Assembly (NCBI GenBank): GCA_037179515.1
Contig: JAXCGZ010007708.1
Coordinates: 58,696-122,695 of the forward strand
Length of the DNA stretch: 64,000 bases
Source: Halocaridina rubra
Taxonomy: Eukaryota; Arthropoda; Malacostraca; Decapoda; Atyidae
Reading direction: 5' to 3'
Both the position numbers and the translations under genes were made by a program. The notes beneath the pieces are model-generated. The model did no database searches. It worked only from the letters and a program-made list of their open reading frames with translations, and was not told the DNA's origin. Within the stretch, counting starts at the first letter, position 1. Every line of letters starts with the position of its first letter. Below, in pieces: positions 32,906 through 45,034 of the stretch.

Positions 32906-34320
32906 AGATGGAAAACTTGACATCGAACTGTCCTGGACAGTCTTATTTAAGTCCACAAGACCCTTCAGCTGTAGTATCATAACAGGCGGTTGGTGCCATG
33001 GGCCAACCTACTACACGAGAATGAATATGTTCGTGATGCTTATGTATTCAAAATAAGCATATTTTCAAGGCATGGATTACTGTACTGTATCTAAACTTTA
33101 CCTAATACCAACTGAATTCTATGTAAAAACAGTACATAAGTGTTTACAAAGTATTTTTCAAGGAAAAACTTCTATGTTTTTTTATACTTTCCAACAGCAA
33201 ATGTTTGAAACCGCACTATATCAAATGGCATGCAAGACAGAATAAGAGCTAGATATTAAGGTAGAAAAAATTACAACAAATGAGTGCATCATGAATAGTG
33301 CAAGAATATAGCATAGAATATGACAAGTCCTTCCTTTTTTTTTTTACATCACAGCTCTCCTTCAAACTGTAAGTATCCTTTAGACTGTGACTTATTAATC
33401 AGGATAAGAAAATATACAGCTGAGTAGCACTTATCGTGTTTTTTAATGAAAGAATTAAATACCAAAATAGCAGCAGATTGCCAAGTTATGTGAGAAATTG
33501 CAAAATTTGAAGGGACACTTTATTGACAGCATAAGAATTTTGAGGCTTGGGTATATGAAACTCACTCCCTGTGCTGGGGTACGTAATAGAGCACCACTCT
33601 TGTAATGACAGCAGATATCGAAGGATAATAATTTATGATCAAAGAATCCTCTTTTAGGAGTAGTTAAGCAACTTTTGGAAGGTTTATTTCTGCTTTATTT
33701 TTCTTTTTGGGTCAAGATGGATTGAAAATATTGAATCAACAGGACAACTTACACAAGCTACCTTATTTGTGTGCTCTTTTAATCCAATTTGCTTATTCTG
33801 CAGATTGAGGCAAGGGGAGGTGAGAAACACTATTCTGCTCAGAAATGTTGAAGGATTATACCTCGGCAGTAAAGCGCTTCAATTCCAAAAGATACGGCAT
33901 TTAATCAAGTCCCAATGTTGGCCTTAGGGAATATTTTAGAGATCGTATATGTGAAAGGACCTTCATGAACTCAATAAACAAGGGGTTAATGATATGTGTA
34001 TTGAAGCTATGATATTAAGGCTTAGATCAGGCTTTATATATAGTGACTGTTGCCATCTATTGATGCTTTCGCAAGAATAGGATCTCCTAGAAATTCAAAC
34101 TTGTCTCTATAAATATTCTGGGTGGGTCCTTATTTCTTATCATTTCAGTAGAAGATAAGCAACCTTGTCATACTTCATGGAATATTCCCTCGTGACACTC
34201 AAGAGATACAATACTATTTCTCCTGGAAAGGAGAACAACGTAACCTCATTAAAAAAAACTCCATACATGAGAGGAAAGGAGTAAATAGGGTCATCTTGAG
34301 TTATTGTTCCAACTTTCAGA
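32906..34320. other. Noncoding stretch, nothing recognised
   Basis: AT-rich sequence with only short chance ORFs and no repeat I can place; 32147-32702 is similar. A possible plus-strand splice acceptor at about 32216-32228 is not supported by any known exon. Confidence 0.4.
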
Positions 34321-34616
34321 ACAGGATTCGTTCTCAGATGTAATGCTCCAATATGGTAACCACCCGAGTTCAGCAATCAAGTGTGGTTGGGCCATTAAAG
34401 AATGACTGTTATATTCGGCCTCTGAAGGATTAAGTCTCCAAAACCTTTGAAAGTTGGTTCATTGGAAGAGGGTTATTAAGCATTGTTAAGTATTTCCAAC
34501 TGATACTGAATGCATCCACTGCTACCATGTTTATGCCTCTAATTGATCAAACAAACTCACTCAGCTTGCTGTTTGATGTGGTAAATAAGTCTCACCAGAG
34601 ATATGGAATTTTCTGG
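34321..34616 (+). repeat. 296-bp tandem repeat, copy 1
   Basis: ACAGGATTCGTTCTCAGATG ... GTTGGTTCATTGGAAGA ... CTCACTCAGCTTGCTG. It is followed directly by a second copy starting at 34617. The copy includes the uninterrupted site CCTCTAATTGATCAAAC (34535-34551). Confidence 0.85.
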
Positions 34617-34788
34617 ACAGGATTGGTTCTCAGATGTAATGTTCCAAGTTGCTAGCCACCAGAGTTCAGCAATCTAGTGTGGTTCGGCCATTAAAGAATG
34701 ACTGCTATATCTGACCTCTGAAGGATTAAGTCTCGAAAACCTTTGAAAGTTGGTTCATTGGAAGAAATATATTAAGAATTGTCAAGTA

Positions 34789-35746
34789 CACTCACCTCTT
34801 GGAACAATGCGAGGATAGGTTCTCAAAAGGCACGGGTAATATAAATTATGAGTAATGTAAACAGTAAATTTCCATAAGGAATAATGAAAATAGGTATAGA
34901 TACGTTCCATAACCGTACATAAACACACTATGCCAAAGAAATAAGGTAAGTAAAACATATTTTACAAGTACATAACAAAGCTGAAATACCTGTAGTTATT
35001 CATATTAATATACAAATAGTGAACAGTATAAATGATATACAGATTTACAAATAAATACTGTACAGCAAAAAAAAATTACCGCACCCTTATGCGGTGGGCA
35101 AAAGGCATAAAAGGACGTGCGTGGTGGCGGTAGGCACGCGACTCAAGCGGTACGAGAAGAGAGGGAGGATGAGGGAGAATGAATCCCTATTTGCAAATGC
35201 AAACAAAGATGACATAAGCGGTAGAAAAAGGAGAAGAGAAGGAAGCGGGAAAGCCAACCCCTAGCTGCGAAAATAAATAGAGATAAAAAAAAAATTAACA
35301 AAAGTAAGACTAGAAAACTAATTTTTTTTAATTATGCAAACCCTGAATATAATACTGCAGTCCAGTATTAAAAATATAACATAAAAAAAAACATAAAATA
35401 TTACACAGGTGTACTCACTCTATATACACTGGGCAACAGGAATACGGGGACGAGTGGGGTGGCGGTGAGGAGGTGACTTAAGTGATAGGAAAAGGAGGAA
35501 AAGAGGAGGAGGAAAGGGGAGAGCTAACCCCTGGTTGTTGTTTGGGTTCATACTGGGTGAAGAGAGACTGAAGCACATGGCAGCATGGTGGGAAACTGCC
35601 TCTGAAGTGATCTCTTAATTACTAAACTGAACCTTTGTTTTCACTTTTCTCGTGAGCTTGCATTTCGTATTTTCTTTAATAATATTTTCAAGACGTGCTA
35701 TTCCAATTTCACGTAGTATAAACAAGCGAAAAAAGCGATTTGACTG
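34789..35746 (+). mobile_element. Non-autonomous Tigger-like element, family C
   Basis: 958 bp, flanked by TA on both sides (34787-34788 and 35747-35748). The ends are CACTCACCTCTTGG and, reversed, CAGTCAAATCGCTT, a weak inverted repeat. Its first 200 bp match the reverse of 41270-41474 (GATAGGTTCTCA-AAG, GCATAGATACGTTCC-like, CACACTATGCCAAAGA). It has no transposase. Two related G-rich segments lie at about 35090-35275 and 35440-35535. Confidence 0.75.
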
Positions 35747-35800
35747 TATTTCCAAATGATATTGAATGAATCCACTGCTACCAAGTTTATTCCTCTAATT

Positions 35801-36242
35801 AGAGGTTTTCAACCTTTTTCATCCAACGGGCCCTTTCTGGTATTTTTTATGTCACCCATGTGATAAGTCCCTTTGTGATAAGTGCAAAATAAACACAGAG
35901 AAAACATTCCCTTGTGTATATTTGTAAATACCTAAGTGAATTAACTACATAACCATCCTGCCATAACCAGTAATATAGCATTCATAAACAATTCCATCGA
36001 AAATTAAAGAAAAAATTCACAAATCTTTGACTGTGGCTGTGCAGTATAAATTTCTTGGTTAAGGAAAGAGCTGAAAAAACAAAACAATACGTTATCAGTA
36101 CATCTGTTGCAAAGGGAACAAGTCAACGGATGGTCAGTCACATAGCCTGAAGCGCATATCAGACCTGTGGGGAAGGGCATACTCCTTAACAAACCAATTG
36201 CTTAACCCCTGAGGTACGTGTACCCCAGGTGGAAAATCCCTG
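35801..36242. mobile_element. hAT-like non-autonomous element
   Basis: 442 bp. Left end AGAGGTTTTCAACC; reversed right end CAGGGATTTTCCACC. These are hAT-style terminal repeats. Flanks CTCTAATT (35793-35800) and CTCTTATT (36243-36250) form an 8-bp target duplication with one mismatch. The tandem copy at 34537-34544 shows the unoccupied site. There is no coding capacity. Confidence 0.8.
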
Positions 36243-36374
36243 CTCTTATTTATAAAACAAACTCACTCAGCTTGCTGTCTGATGTGGTAAATAGGTCTAA
36301 CCAGAGATATGGAACTTGTTCCATTATCTACTATATTGAGATATTGTCCAGTGATCATTTGACACATAACAGTG

Positions 36375-38088
36375 GAAATGAAGAAAGAAATAATTTATAA
36401 ACATGGAAATGGGGTTCATGTGTCCAATCCCCTACGCAATATAACATGGCGAAATTGACCATCTGTACTATTTTAAAGAATAAAGAAGTCTCAAAGGCAG
36501 CTAACGTGGCTAAGGGAGTAAATATATAACAAAGAAAAGGTCATAGTTAATAGAAGAGGTAGAAAAATGATTGTTGTTGTGGATAAATGAGAAACAGCTG
36601 GTTGGAGATAGTATTAGCAAGGCCATAATATGTGCTAAGGCTTTGCAAATCCATCATGATTTAGTAGCGAACACTCCAAGTTCTAGTGGTGCTAAAGTTG
36701 ACGAATTTAAAGCCTGTAGAAGATGGTTTGTACACCTGCATCGATGAACTGGGATTCATAGTGTCATTAGACATTCAGAGGCGGCTAGTTCCGACCAAAA
36801 AGCCGCAGATTCTTACCTAAGGGAATTCACTAAATTTGTCGAGAATGATGGTTATATCCCACAACAAGTGTTTAATTGTGATAAACGGGACTCTTTAGGT
36901 AGAAAATGCCTAAAAGAACCTATATAACCCATGAGGAGAAGTCACTGCCTGGCCACAAACCAATGAATAAAATGCTTACACTTTCATGGTGTACTAATGC
37001 TAGTGGGGACTAGAAGATCAAGCCTCTTTTAGTTTACCACTCTGAAAATCCAATGTTTTTAAGCGCAATAACGTTTTGAAGGCTAGCCTTCCAGTAATAT
37101 GGAGGTCATATCCAAAGGCTTAAGTCACATGGATTTTACTCCTAAAGTGGTTGACTGAAGTGTTTGAGACAGCAGTGAAGAAATATCTTGAGGAAAATTA
37201 TTTGCCCCTAAGTGTATCCTCACAATGGATAATGCTCCTACCCATCCTCCAGGTGTAGAAGAATATCTTGCTATACATCACGACTTCATTAAAGTAAAAT
37301 TTCTGCCTCCCAACACCACTTCTATCCTCCTGCCATTGGACCAGCAGGAAATTACTAATTTTAGGAAACTGTATACAAAGGGTCTTTCTGCCAGGTGTTT
37401 CCAGGTCACCAATGATAAGGAATTGACCCTTCATGATTTCTGGAGAGACCACTTAATATTCTCCACTGCCATGGCCTCATGGAAAAAGCATGGAAGGAGG
37501 TCTCATATCACACACTGAATTCTGCCTGGAGGAAACTCTGGCCAGGTTGTGTGCCTGACAGAGACTTCGAGGGCTTCAAGCAGGAGCTAGCTATTCAAAT
37601 TGAGAGTGAAACTGTGGTCAAAGACAAAAGTTTGGCTTGGAAGTCAGTGAGGAGGATGTGGAGGAGCTGGTGGAGGACCACAAAGAAGAACTTACCACCA
37701 AAGAATTAGATGAGTTGCAACGTGAACAGGTGAACAGTCTCCAAGAGGAGCAGTCACTGGAGGAGGGGGATGAGAGGGAAAAGGTGTCAAGTGAAGAATT
37801 TAAAGAAATTTTTAGTAAGTGGAATGATGTGCAGCTTTTACTGAGAATCATCACCCAGATAAAACTGTGGGCAATAGAGTAGTGAGCATGGTAAATGACA
37901 ATGAGATAAATAATATTAGAAAAATTTACCAAAAAAGAAAATGACAAATTTCTCTGGATCATTTTCTGTCGCAGTAGGCAGGGAAGCAGCTTCCAAAAGA
38001 AAAAAGTGAGAAAACACCAGAAACAGAGCCTGTATCGGAAGAGTTCCCTAACGTTTTTATGGAAGGGGACTCTCCTTCCAAATATTAG
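36375..38088 (+). pseudogene. Tigger-B (TIGD1-like) transposase copy 1, broken
   Basis: A family different from D and A. Readable words are MAKLTICTILKNKEVSKAAN-like (36440-36510), AKALQIHHDLVA, GIHSVIRHSEAASSDQKAAD, PQQVFNCDKRDSL (first aspartate kept), TMDNAPTHPPGVEEYL (second) and LPLDQQEITNFRKLYTKGL (third). The tail includes EEDVEELVEDHKEELTTKE, an acidic stretch, and ends EGDSPSKY at 38088. Numerous stops and shifts, such as at 36526, prevent translation. Confidence 0.85.
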
Positions 38089-38394
38089 TTCCCATCCTTC
38101 TCCTCCACCACATTCCACATATGCCAGCAATAATCATCCACAAAGGTAAATACAGAACTGTTTCTTACTTACAACATTTTTTTTACCTACATTATATACT
38201 CTTTCCTACTATATTTGTTATTAGTGGGAGAGTGAGACAACATTTTTTAAGTGTTGGACTTTGCTATTTTAAACTGGGTATCACCTAGTGTATCCTGTAT
38301 ACCTGAATATGTACATGTTTTACTTTAGTAGAGTAGAATTCCTTTCTATTACTAATGTAATTTTTCATTTACAGATGATATACATATAAGCTGA

Positions 38395-38736
38395 ATTATA
38401 TTTCAAGTCCCTGTCGGGGTAAAAACTATTCATATTTTCACATATGTAATGTGCTCATTTGGTTATTGTTGGTCCCGATATGAGATTGGCAGTTGAATTA
38501 AATGCAAAAACAAAGCCACGAGTGATGTTGGGGAAACTGTAATATGAATATAGTGGCATTCAGATAGAATGCGTTCAATCCTATCATAGCAGATATGAGC
38601 TGTGAGGATTGTTTCTCTTTAACCTTCTGTGGTGTAGTTAGTAGAGCCTTGGCTTAGTAATAATAATTCCCAGGTTCAAGTCCAGGTCGGGGTAAAAATG
38701 AAACATGTTTTCACAAATGTAATGTGCTTATGGGGT

Positions 38737-38745
<9 letters not shown>
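38395..38745 (+). repeat. tRNA-derived SINE family 2, about 1.4 tandem units
   Basis: The end of one unit (CGGGGTAAAAACTATTCATA ... GCTGTGAGGATTG) runs directly into a second head (TTCTGTGGTGTAGTTAGTAG, a tRNA-like box A; GGTTCAAGTCC, box B). The second body is GGGGTAAAAATGAAACATG ... AATGTGCTTA, then a TA-rich tail. The unit is about 250-265 bp. Related tandem copies are at 55060-55725 (minus). 38089-38394 holds nothing I recognise. Confidence 0.7.
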
Positions 38746-38770
<25 letters not shown>

Positions 38771-38771
<1 letters not shown>

Positions 38772-40257
38772 AGTGTTACCCCGGTTATTCGCGTTTCTTG
38801 GTTCGCGTTCTCACTGTATCGCGTTTTTTTTTTTTTATAAATTATTATTTTATTTTAAGGGTATATGCAAAAATATTAAAATATAAAAAAAAATAAATTC
38901 AGTATTTTCATTTTTTTTATTGAAAAAAAAAAACATATTTCATTATTTAATTGATAAACAAAAATTATTTCCCAGCCTACGAATAATAAAACAGTAAAAA
39001 ATAGTAAAAAACATAAATGTAGATAGATAGATAGATACATTTATTGACTACCTCTTTTGAAAAGTACAGTATAATCTTTACAAAAGGAATATTTGGTCCA
39101 AATTACAATGAATAAATACAATAGATTTTGTACAATCATCAAATAAGTAGATGAATTTTAAATTAATATACATTGTACTAATAACTGAATGATATACGTA
39201 CGTACAGTATAACTCACAGTATTGCATCATACGAAATAGTATTCGATAGCGTACAATGTATTGGGGTCGCAGCTACGTGACCTAGCATATATATTTATAT
39301 TTCCAATAGTTTCATGATTTTATTGATAAAAAAAAACGTATTTATTAGCCTAAGAATAATAAAACAGTAAAAAATAGTAAAAAACATAAATACTAACAGT
39401 ATTGCAACAAGTAAAATACGATACCGCTATCAGCATTTTAGACAAAGACTCGTTCAGTCTAACTCACGTGTGCGCCGTTCATGTTGTGCTTATTAAACGT
39501 CTTGCTTGTGTTCGATAGCGTACAAAGTGTTGGGGACGAAGCTACGTGAGCTAGCATATATATTTATATTTCCAGTAGTTTCATGATTTTATTGACAAAA
39601 AAATGTATTTCTTAGCCTAAGAATAATATAACAGTAAAAAATAGTAAAAAACATAAATACTAACAGTATTGCAACATGTAAAATATGATACCGCTATTAG
39701 CGTTTCGGACAAAGGCTTCCACCATCTTCCATTGTCTCGCCTCACTCGTGTGCGCCATTCACGTTGTGCTTATTATTATTAATATGTTTTGCTTGTGATT
39801 TATTTACTTGCATATTTTAACCTTTGCAATGCCTCCCAAGCATCCTTCATCTTCTAAGGCTTCTTGTAGTGAGCCTAAGCGGCAAAGGAAAATGTTAACC
39901 ATTGTAGATAAAGTGAAACTCTTAGATATGTTGAAAGAAGGAAAAAAGTTTGTGGATGTTGGCCGCTATTTTACGTAAACGTAAAAATTATTGTAAGATA
40001 TGGAACCTATGTATGTCAAGTCATCATCACCTCATTCACGGTAAGTTTTCCTATCACTTTCATAAAAAAATTACGTTGCTTGCTGTTATTTATAATGTAA
40101 AGGGTGTTTTTTTTAACAGTAAAGGGAGGGTTTATACAGTGTAAACGTAAAAATCCATTAAAATATCTATGTACATATAGGCTGATCCTACTCCGCGGAT
40201 TTCCTGGTTCGCGCCGGGTCCCGGAACCGAACTACCGCAATAAGGGAGGTAACACTG
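38771..40257 (+). mobile_element. Tigger-A copy A3, internally deleted
   Basis: Left end CAGTGTTACCCCGGTTATTC at 38771; right end GGGAGGTAACACTG at 40257; TA on both sides within (TA)n. A transposase N-terminus remains at 39829-39976 (MPPKHPSSSKASCSEPKRQR, then KMLTIVDKVKLLDMLKEGKK); the catalytic part is gone. Two CCTAAGAATAATA-type 5' repeats and one 3' repeat unit are present. A LINE 3' end is inserted at about 39018-39205. Confidence 0.85.
39018..39205 (-). repeat. LINE 3'-end fragment with (TATC)n tail
   Basis: On the minus strand ...GTCAATAAATGTATCTATC ends in four TATC units. An AATAAA-like signal and microsatellite tail are typical of L2/CR1-type 3' ends. Confidence 0.5.
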
Positions 40258-40375
<118 letters not shown>

Positions 40376-40649
40376 TTATTTATTTATTTATTTTTTTATT
40401 TAATGGACTTTCCTACCATTTTAGACTGAATGTTTATAATTCAGTGTTGTTAATATATACACACCTTGTTCCTTTTATGCGCGATTTATTTATCAGCGAA
40501 ATTGCAATAACGCCCCAAAAAATAATATAAAAAATTTGAATTTTGCAAATAATGCCCCCCCATTTTTTTTATTTTTATTTTTTTTAAATAGTAAATAATC
40601 GCCCGCGGACGCTTCTTCCACGAGTACAAAGAGGATTACGATAAGAAAA

Positions 40650-41000
40650 GATCATCATCATTATACATTATATATACACCCACCCTACCTCGATCATACG
40701 TCATCTAATCTACATTTGAAGGTGTCTATGGTATTGGCATTTATTATCCTACTAGGAATACTCTACGGTATTACCAAGCCAATTTTCACCAATTTCCCTT
40801 ATGAACCTAAATTTATCAAGAATAAATCCATTACCCATTACGAGTTCTGGTTTGATCATGAATTTTTAAAACATTATTAATATCACCCTTGATAATCCCT
40901 TTAAACCATTTATACACCTCAATCATATCCCCCCTAACTCTGCGCTAGAGAATGTAGATTGAATTTTTTTAATCTGTCATATGGTAGATTTAGGCATTGC
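40650..41000 (-). pseudogene. CR1/L2-like LINE C-terminal fragment
   Basis: Minus-strand frames read RRVRGDMIEVYKWFKGIIKG, DINNVLKIHDQTRTRNGNGF, then LDKFRFIREIGKNWFGNTV, the C-terminal domain of a LINE RT. A 5'-truncated relic. Confidence 0.7.
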
Positions 41001-41244
41001 ATAATTAATTTTTTTTTCTTTCGTTTTTTAGTCTTGCTTTGGTTATTTATAATTTTTATTTTATCTTCGTTTATATTTGCAGATAGAAGTTCGTTCTCCT
41101 GCATCCTCCTCCTCTTCTACCGCATAAGTTACTTGCTCACGGCCACCATGCACGTCCCAGTGTACTGTATGACTGTTGCCCACTGCATAATAGAGTACAG
41201 TACAGTATTGTATGATAATTTCTAGCTGTAAAGTGAATATGGAT

Positions 41245-41474
41245 ATATTTTGTATACTCTTAAAAATAGATACAGGGCTTTCTGCTTTGCTATGTAGTAA
41301 TAAAATATGTTTTTTACTTATCGTATATCTTTGGCATGGTGTGTCTATGTAAGATTTGGAACGTATCTATGCCCTTTATCATTGTTTCCTATGCAAAATG
41401 GCTCGTTTTTTTACGCGATTTTCCATTTACCCGACACTTCTGAGAACCTATCTAGGCGTTATTCTGAGAACTAG
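41245..41474 (-). mobile_element. Tigger-C copy 2, terminal part
   Basis: The reverse complement of this stretch matches the first 200 bp of the element at 34789: GATAGGTTCTCAGAAG, GGCATAGATACGTTCC and CACACCATGCCAAAGATA. It ends at the (TA)n starting 41475. The other end, somewhere near 40440-40640, is not clear. Confidence 0.55.

Positions 41475-41559
<85 letters not shown>
41475..41559. repeat. (TA)n tract between two Tigger ends
   Basis: About 85 bp between the family-C end and the left end of Tigger-A copy A4. Confidence 0.95.
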
Positions 41560-43155
41560 CAGTGCTTCTTCGATTATCGCGAAGGTTCGGTTCCGGGACC
41601 CGGCGCGAGACAGGAACTTCGAGGAGTAGAATCACCCTATATGTACATAGATATTTTAATTTATTTTTACGTTTACACTGTATAAACTGTAAAACATTCC
41701 CTGTACTGTTAACAAACCACCCTGTACTTCATAAATAACAGCATGCAAGCGTAAATTTATATGACATGCTCATGTACATAGGTATTTTACAATTGTTTTT
41801 ACGTTTACTGTATAAACTCTCATTGCACTGTTTAAAAACCACACTTTACTTTATAAGTAACAGCATGCAACGTAAATTTATATGTACGTGATAGGTAAAC
41901 TTACCATGAATAAGGTGGTAATGAGTTTGTAGACGCCAGATGAAATTATTCTGCAGCCAATAACAGCTTTATGGCTGTTATTCATTGAGGCCAAAATAGC
42001 GGCCGACATATCAAAGAGGTTCACCTTATCTGTTATGGTTAACATCTTCCTTTGCTGCTTAGGCTCACTACCAGAAGCCTTAGAAGATGAAGGATGCTTG
42101 GGAGGCATTGCAGAGGTTGAAAAATGAAGAAAATAAATCACAAGCACAACGTATTAATAAGCACAACGTGAACGGCGCACGCGTGAGTTAGACTGAACGA
42201 GTGAGGCGAGACAATGGAAGATGGTGGGAGAACCAAACTTCAATGAAAAAGCCAATCAGACCCTATGATACAGATCTCTCACTCTTTCAGCCAATAGCAT
42301 TCCATGAACTATCTCACGTAGGTGCAAGCCTATGTCCGAAACGCTAATACCGGTATCGTATTTTAAATGGTGCAATACTGTTAGTATTTATGTTTTTTAC
42401 TATTTTTTACTGTTTTATTATTCTTAGGCTAAGAAATACGTTTTTTTATCAATAAAATTATGAAACTACTGGAAATTTTAATATATATGCTAGCTCACGT
42501 AGGTGCGACCGCAATACGTTGTACACTATCGGACAGTATTTCACATGATGCAATACTGTGAGTTATATATCTAAATTTATGTTTTTTACCAATTTTTACT
42601 GTTTTATTACTCTTAGGCTAGGAAATACTTGTTTTATCAATAGAATAATGAAAATTTCAATATGTACTATCTCAGGTAGGTTCGACCCTTTTCGTTTTCC
42701 GAAACGCTGATACCGGTATCGTATTTTACATGGTGCAATACTGTTAGTATTTATGTTTTTTACTATTTTTTACTGTTTTATTATACTCAGGCTAAGAAAT
42801 ACGTTTTTTTATCAATAAAATCATGAAACTACTGGAAATTTTAATATATATGCTAGCTCACGTAGGTGCGACCCCAATACATTGTATGCTATCGGACAGT
42901 ATTTTACACGATGCAATACTGTGAGTTATATATCTAAATTTATGTTTGTTACTATTTTTTACTGTTTTATTATTCATAGGCTGGGAAATAAATTTTTTTA
43001 TCAATTAAATAATGAATTTTTTTTTCAATAAAAAAATTAAAATACTGAAAATTTTTATCTTTTTAATATTTTTGCATATACTCCCAAAAAAAAAATTGCC
43101 AAAAAAAATCGCGGTACAGTGAATTCGCGAGGCAAGAAACGCGATAGAGTGAAAG

Positions 43156-43160
<5 letters not shown>
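41560..43160 (-). mobile_element. Tigger-A copy A4, internally deleted
   Basis: Minus orientation. The plus-strand left edge is CAGTGCTTCTTCGATTATCG at 41560; the right edge ends ...GATAGAGTGAAAGATCAC at 43160. The transposase start at 42110-41995 reads MPPKHPSSSKASGSEPKQQR, KMLTITDKVNLFDM and then jumps to SAAILASMNNSHKAVIGC from the 3' untranslated region. 42340-43010 carries four 5' subterminal repeat units (each with CCTAAG-like and TACTGTTTTATTA words). Confidence 0.85.
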
Positions 43161-43244
<84 letters not shown>

Positions 43245-43249
43245 ATACA
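43161..43249. repeat. (TA)n tract
   Basis: About 88 bp between the A4 end and the left end of Tigger-B copy 2. Confidence 0.95.
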
Positions 43250-45030
43250 CAGTGGTGACCCCAACCCACGAATGCCTGTACCTATGAACAAACAAACCAG
43301 CCAACAAAATTTTGAACAAAATTTGATCCCAGCCATGAATAAATTCTAACCCACGAACTAAAATGTGTTGGCCAAGCCACCACGTGTCCCATTTGGCTGC
43401 TCTCGGCGGCCACGTGGGTTCCACTTGGCAACTCTCGGCTGCTCTCAGTTTTGCATTGATGCCCGCGCTGTGTGGTTCATTCATGATTCAATCACAGTTC
43501 TTGCTTATTTTCCATTGTTTTTTCGTTTAATATAGCCCTTATTATTGCTCCTAAGAAAGTTAAAAGTGTGTGTGAATATTGGAGTCAATCACCTCAGATG
43601 TATAACAATGGAAACAAAAAAGAAATAATTGCAAAACATGAAAATGGGGTGCATGTGTCCAATCTCACCACGCAATATAACATGGCCAAAATCCACAATC
43701 TGTACAATTTTAAAGAATAAAGAAATCTTAAAGGCAGCTGACGTGGCTAAGGGAGTCAATATATTAATGAATAAAAGGTTACAGGTAATAGAAGAGGTAG
43801 AAAAATTATTATTGTTGTGGATAAATGAAAAACAGTTGGTTGGAGATAGTATTAGCGATCCCATAATATGTGCTAAGGCTTTGCAAATCCACCAAGATTT
43901 AATAGCGAACTCTCCAAGATTTAGTGGCGCTAAAGTTGAGGATTTTAAAGCCAGTAGAAGCTGGTTTGAACACTTTCGTCGCCGAACTGGCATTCATAGC
44001 GTCGTTAAACACGGAGAGGCGGCTGGTTCCGACCAAAAGGCGGCGGATTTTTATGTAAAGGAATTCGCTAAATTTGTCGAGAATGAAAGTTATATCCCAC
44101 AATAAGTGCTTAATTTTGAGGAAACGGAACTCATTTGGAAAGAAATGCCTAAAAGAACCAATGAAAGACAGGCTTACCCTTTTATTGTGCACTAATGCTA
44201 GTGGGGACTGTAAGATCAAGCCTATTCTGGTTTACCACTCTGAAAATCCGCATGCTTTTATATGCAATAACGTATTGAAGGCTAACCTCTCTGAAATGTG
44301 GAGGTCAAATCCAGAGGTTTGGTTCATGCAGATTTTATTCCTATAGTGGCTGATTGAAGTGTTTGTGACAGCAGTGAAGGAATATCTTGAGGAAAATTAT
44401 TTGCATATTAAGTCTCTCATAATGGATAATGCCCCTTCCCATCCTCCAGGTGTGGGAGATGATCTCACTATACATTACGACTTCATAAAGTAATATTTTT
44501 GCCTCTCAACACAACTCCTATCCTCCAGCCCATGGACCAGCAGGTAATTTCTAATTTTAAAAAGTTGTATACGAAGGATCTTTTTGTCAAGTGTTGCCAG
44601 GTCATCAATAACACGGATTTGATCCTTCGTGATTTGTGGAAAGACCACTTTAATATCCTCCACTGCAATGGCCTCATTTAAAAAGCATGGAAGGAGGCCT
44701 CATTTAAAAAGCATGGAAGGAGGTCTCATATCATATATTGAACTCCGCCTGGAGGAAACTTTGGCCAGGTTTTGTAACTGATAGAAACTTCGAGTATTTA
44801 AGCACGAGTTAGCTATCAAAATTTTGAATGAAAGTGCGGCCATGGGCAAAAGTTTGGGCTTGGAGGAGGTTGTGGAGGACCACAAAAAAGAACTTACTAC
44901 GGATGAATTAATTGAGTTGCAACGTGATCAGGTAAAGATTCTCCAAGAGGAGCAGTCAACGGAGGAAGGGGTAAAGGTATCCAGTGAAGAATTGAAAAAA
45001 TTTTTAGCAGGTGGAATGATGTGAAGGCTT
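43250..45030 (+). pseudogene. Tigger-B element copy 2 with broken transposase
   Basis: The left terminus CAGTGGTGACCCCAACCCAC starts at 43250, next to (TA)n. The transposase begins about 43545, where the expected ATG is ATT (APKKVKSV follows). It continues MAKIHNLYNFKE, AADVAKGVNILMNKRLQVIE, ASRSWFEHFRRRTGIHSVVK, HGEAAGSDQKAADFYVKEFA, then a stop at 44103. The first catalytic motif is NFEETELIW (aspartate to glutamate); MDNAPSHPPG and PMDQQVISNFKKLYTKDLF are kept. The coding end is cut near 45030 by an RTE-like LINE. Confidence 0.85.
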
Positions 45031-45034
45031 TTAT

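Larger units (their letters stand above)
34617..36335 (+). repeat. 296-bp tandem repeat, copy 2, split by two insertions
   Basis: The parts are 34617-34788, 35747-35800 and 36243-36335. They align in order with copy 1 once two insertions, 34789-35746 and 35801-36242, are removed. Confidence 0.85.
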
